From the NCBI GenBank assembly GCA_008933995.1, contig WARS01000007.1:9293676-9357675 (forward strand): a DNA stretch of 64,000 nucleotides, written 5' to 3'. Made by a program: the position numbers and the translations under genes. How positions within the stretch are numbered: position 1 is the stretch's first letter; each line of letters opens with the position of its first letter. This document shows positions 61,301 to 64,000 of the stretch, piece after piece. Under the pieces are notes generated by a model. The model worked only from the letters and a program-made list of their open reading frames with translations. It ran no database searches and was not told where the DNA came from. This DNA comes from Datnioides undecimradiatus (taxonomy: Eukaryota; Chordata; Actinopteri; Lobotiformes; Datnioididae).

Positions 61301-61553
61301 GTGCTGCTGAGTGTTACCTTTGCTGACTCATACTCACTGAGGGTGCATTGTCAATGGTGCTCTGGGTGGCTGCAGCCAATCCCTCCTTCATCATGCAGGT
61401 CAAGCCATAGAACTCATGCTGCTGATCGATCTCAAACAAGCCCAGAAGCTTCCACTGCTGTCTCAAACCTCCCCACCTCCTCCTCTTCACTGTTCCTGAC
61501 TGCTGACGGTGACTAGTCATCTCCACACCACCTGCAGCCGCTGACGTCTCCAT
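52993..61553 (-). CDS. pip5kl1: PIP5KL1, PIP5-kinase-like scaffold/pseudokinase
   Basis: Nine coding exons: 61553-61338, 58501-58451, 58311-58157, 57928-57804, 56892-56858, 56752-56697, 56576-56464, 56173 to about 56005, and 53434-52993. The product is about 453 residues (human 394) and follows human PIP5KL1 throughout, ending NWVQDHTK (human QWVEAHTE). The family is related to type I PIP kinases; PIP5KL1 was reported to lack lipid-kinase activity and to bind other PIPKs. Here the glycine-rich loop is degenerate (SKSKADFF at 132-139), Lys149, LDYSLL (D275) and IGIID are kept. A block of about 60 residues before RAQNRRLLP has no human match. The exon 8/9 junction is uncertain: the frame-consistent donor is poor. 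An acceptor just before the ATG implies a non-coding upstream exon. Confidence 0.93.
54569..54587. repeat. (CA)n microsatellite
   Basis: Nine CA units in pip5kl1 intron 8. The surrounding intron (53435-56004) has no identified exon, although an unrecognised small exon there would help explain the awkward 8/9 junction. Confidence 0.9.
55785..55809. repeat. (AAT)n microsatellite
   Basis: Eight AAT units in pip5kl1 intron 8. Confidence 0.93.
56005..56173 (-). CDS. pip5kl1: pip5kl1 exon 8 with catalytic-loop motif
   Basis: It encodes [20 protein letters not shown], then [20 protein letters not shown], then the RTKKS end. Asp275 of LDYSLL matches the catalytic-loop Asp of PIP kinases. The acceptor CAG at 56174-56176 is directly preceded by about 18 UG units instead of a normal pyrimidine tract. 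The 3' end is uncertain by a few bases: GT at 56006 (phase 0) breaks the frame, GT at 56004 keeps it. Confidence 0.8.
56177..56212. repeat. (CA)18 abutting the pip5kl1 exon 8 acceptor
   Basis: On the transcribed strand this is (UG)18 ending in the CAG of the 3' splice site. Confidence 0.95.
58106..58124. repeat. (TG)n microsatellite downstream of pip5kl1 exon 3
   Basis: CA-rich on the transcribed strand, about 30 bases past the exon 3 donor. CA repeats near donors are known hnRNP L sites, so this could add to regulation of the exon. Confidence 0.9.
58157..58311 (-). CDS. pip5kl1: pip5kl1 exon 3 with degenerate nucleotide loop
   Basis: It encodes [20 protein letters not shown] to [16 protein letters not shown]. 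Active PIP kinases have a glycine-rich GxSGxxFF loop here; this copy, like human PIP5KL1, has SKSKADFF. The acceptor TAG at 58312 is preceded by a UG/UA repeat. Confidence 0.9.
58313..58356. repeat. (CA/TA)n repeat abutting the pip5kl1 exon 3 acceptor
   Basis: On the transcribed strand it reads as UG blocks with UAUA interruptions ending directly in the acceptor UAG. Confidence 0.93.
58963..58975. promoter_or_regulatory. Perfect T-MARE/ARE palindrome
   Basis: TGCTGAGTCAGCA is the full 13-base MAF recognition palindrome and includes TGACTCAGC, the NRF2/small-MAF antioxidant element, on the other strand. One more base pairs on each side. It lies in pip5kl1 intron 1, 0.5 kb before exon 2. Confidence 0.6.
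61338..61553 (-). CDS. pip5kl1: pip5kl1 first coding exon
   Basis: It encodes 72 residues starting [35 protein letters not shown] matches human LGLFEISPGHELHGMTCMM. The ATG immediately follows TATATCCCAG, so a non-coding exon is expected upstream; an upstream in-frame ATG at 61601 lies inside that intron. The donor is GTGAGT at 61337. Confidence 0.9.
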
Positions 61554-64000
61554 CTGGGATATAGAATAATGCATTATGATAACCATAGAGTCACTAGACA
61601 CAAATGAAAAGCCCCAACAAAATGAAATCTAAGAGTGAGTAGAAACAGGAGAGGCCAGCGAAAAACACAAAAGACAGCTGAGTGACAGTTAAGTCTTTAA
61701 CAGGGTAGCTATGGCGACAAACACAAAGGGATCATAGCTTCATGGACTGTGCTGCAGGTCATGGCATGATGCTGGCCCTCCAATCAAGATATCTCATTTT
61801 TTTTAAAGCAAATCAAGTAAAAACAGCAAAAGTTCTATAATGTCAAATAATTAATGAAATAGTGCTAAAGACGCGTGCACTATTTTTGCTTTAAATAAAT
61901 CAAATAAATCAACTATGTCTTCTGCAAACTTTGCTATCACTGACTGAAACTGCCTCAGTAAAAATATTTCAGCATTAAACTAAATGAATGTCTCTTAGCC
62001 AATGATAACTCCCACTAAATGATGATTTCTAGTAATGATTTGTAGACTAACTTTTCAACAACCAGAGCTCAACCTCTAACCTGTAATCGCTGTCCCACTG
62101 CTTCAGCTGCCACTGCAATCACATCACAACATTAAACCCCCTGTTTTTTTTTAATTAGACAGCTATGCTATTGGATGGTTCCATAGCAACAAGCATGATG
62201 CAAAGCTCCTTGAACCTTTTAAGCTCTTCCCTCTGTTACTAGCCATGCTCACCACTTCACTTGACTGTGAAACAAAAAGCTTCCTGTGTGTGACCCTGTT
62301 TGATGGTCCGCCTGAGTGTTGAGGCTGCTGGCGTTCTGAACACATCACATCTTTCAAAGAGCGGTTTAGACAGACAGAGGGTGTTTCCTTATTATTGTCC
62401 TAAAAAGCATGATTTTCAAAACGAGGTGTTAGTTAAGAGAATTGTTTGAGTATATATTGTAAATGAAGGAAAACATTGACTAGCTTAATTTACTTCATTA
62501 TATATGTTATGTCATGTACAACTCACGTTTGATTGTTTTTTCTGATTGATTTTGATTGATTTCCTTGCTGCCAAAATACCTTGCACTGTCTCTTGAGTCA
62601 CATGGTTACACTGTTTAGGCAGGCAGTTTTGCATAACTTTTTCATGGCTGTCTCCCACGTTTGAACTTTGAAGGCAGCGTCTGTAAATAATTCAGTGAAA
62701 GTCGCCGTTTGTGAAACTCACTAAAATAAGAAACCAACTTTTATCAATATAAACACTGTCCGAAATCATCAGCTACATAAAAACAAAGAAAACCTAAAAC
62801 CTACTTTTTGTCTCAGCATCACATATGATGTTTATGAATATAGCCTAAAGAAAGTCGTGCACTGAAACAAAAACAGCAATGAGACAAAGGGTGTATGGGT
62901 TCTGTTGGATTGTCACTGCAGGTGACATCTTTTTAGTAACCGCTTTATCTCTTTCTGGGTCACGAGATGCCTCATGCCCAGTGACTCCTATCCCAGGAGT
63001 CATTGGGCAGGAGGTGGGATACAACTCATGTGCTCCAGCTTAATGAAAAACATTGATTACAGTTGTTTTACATGCCACTCTGGCATGACTTGGGGGGGGG
63101 TGACACAAAAATGACACAGATGGACCCTGATGGTCTATTATTGTATTGTATTTCAGCCCCTGTGCTAGCGAGTCTCAAGGTCACATTTAACATATTGACC
63201 TATCAAACTATCCGCGCTGTTAGAAGCTTCATCCTTCTATTCATAGCATCATGAGGAGAACAATTGGGCAATGGCTGCTGAAGGTTTTTTTTATGTAGGA
63301 AATAATTACTTCCATTCACTTCCGTGGATTCAGTCTGATTGTTGCCTTCCGATCGTTAAATGAGACGTGATCACAGGATGTGATAAACAAAAGTGCAAAT
63401 CATCAATGGAAACGGGCCAAACAGTTGCATAAGCTTGTAAATTAAGCAATGACTATGACTAATAGAGCTAAAAACGAATCTAGTACGCCAGCTATCACTG
63501 TAGTATTTCCTGTGCTTTGGAAAAATCTGAATCTCTGCTAAGTGATAGTCATAGTCATTCTGAACTGCATCCTAGTTCCCTTCAGTTAACACTGTTGTAC
63601 TGCTGAGGAGCCCAAGACAAAACGGCCAACATAAAAGCTTGTTCCATGTTGAGGGCAGCACCGTTGTGTTACATTGAAACTTGATCCTTATGTATTTCAA
63701 ATTAAAAGACAGGTAGTATACGACTGTTGCCCAATTATATAACAGGAGTTTTAAATTGCAAAACATAAAATAGCTTTCACCTGCAATTTAATTTCAGTGA
63801 AAATATCAACATACCAACTGCTCAGTGTTCAGAAGTGAGTGTCAGTCTCCCTGTGTGGCCTACTTTTTATTATGTCTCACCAACGTCAGAGATGAACCAC
63901 AGGAACTTTTACTAATGGAGCATGTGGTAGTGCAGGCACATGTTCAATACTCTCTCCAGCGACTTGTCCATGACCTATCTCTCTCAGCAGGCGGTCATTA
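61554..64000. other. Upstream region of pip5kl1
   Basis: No coding exon identified. It must hold the pip5kl1 promoter and non-coding first exon, not locatable by eye. A degenerate repeat is at 62937-63022; the rest is AT-rich. Confidence 0.45.
62937..63022 (+). repeat. Degenerate fish repeat core
   Basis: 'taaccgctttatctctttct gggtcacgag' and later 'ggagtcattgggcaggaggt gggatac' resemble a frequent fish repeat (GGGTCACGGGGAGCTGGAGC-type, then GGGCGAGAGGCGGGGTACA-type). Confidence 0.55.

Noticed and set aside
61338..61601. Upstream ATG at 61601 as the pip5kl1 start
   Set aside because: TATATCCCAG just before the ATG at 61553 is a good acceptor, and the extra residues have no match in the human protein.

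Overview
The window is vertebrate nuclear DNA, almost certainly from a teleost fish. It holds spliced genes with short exons, AT-rich introns full of microsatellites, and dispersed repeats of fish type (a MITE with CCCTGTGGAGTTTT inverted ends, a Tc1/mariner remnant, an L2/Rex-type LINE fragment, several common fish repeat cores). No bacterial, CRISPR or plasmid features are present. Exons were placed by hand from splice signals, reading frame and similarity to remembered vertebrate proteins; no alignment was run.

Layout. (1) 654-5150, minus: 5' half of tbc1d13, a Rab GTPase-activating protein; the rest lies off the left edge. (2) 5151-8573: head-to-head intergenic region with a perfect-consensus CTCF motif, a long purine tract and an ISRE-like site. 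(3) 8574-18035, plus: complete coding part of zer1, the Cul2 substrate receptor for Gly/N-degrons, 15 coding exons, 784 aa. (4) 18036-24131: probable zer1 3' UTR and spacer with a Tc1 remnant and a ~760-bp MITE. (5) 24132-39180, plus: complete sh3glb2 (endophilin B2), 12 coding exons, 395 aa, plus two unreported-looking optional exons (12 nt and 72 nt, both frame-preserving). (6) 39181-46444: 3' UTR with a duplicated block, then a repeat-bearing spacer. (7) 46445-48425, minus: a compact three-exon TNF-superfamily ligand (224 aa), TNFSF15-like in pattern. (8) 48426-52992: spacer with a small CpG-dense patch. (9) 52993-61553, minus: pip5kl1, the pseudokinase-like PIP5K relative, 9 coding exons. 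(10) 61554-64000: upstream sequence with a degenerate repeat.

TBC1D13, ZER1, SH3GLB2 and PIP5KL1 all map to human 9q34.11, so the block is conserved synteny with local reshuffling. The TNF ligand is not part of the human block as I remember it. The genes do not form a pathway: they act in Rab/endosomal traffic, protein quality control, membrane curvature, cytokine signalling and phosphoinositide control.

I see no wholly new biological system. The best leads are the TNF ligand, the two optional sh3glb2 exons, two pip5kl1 acceptors made of UG repeats, a perfect MAF/NRF2 palindrome in a pip5kl1 intron, and a near-identical ~350-bp repeat on both sides of the last sh3glb2 exon.
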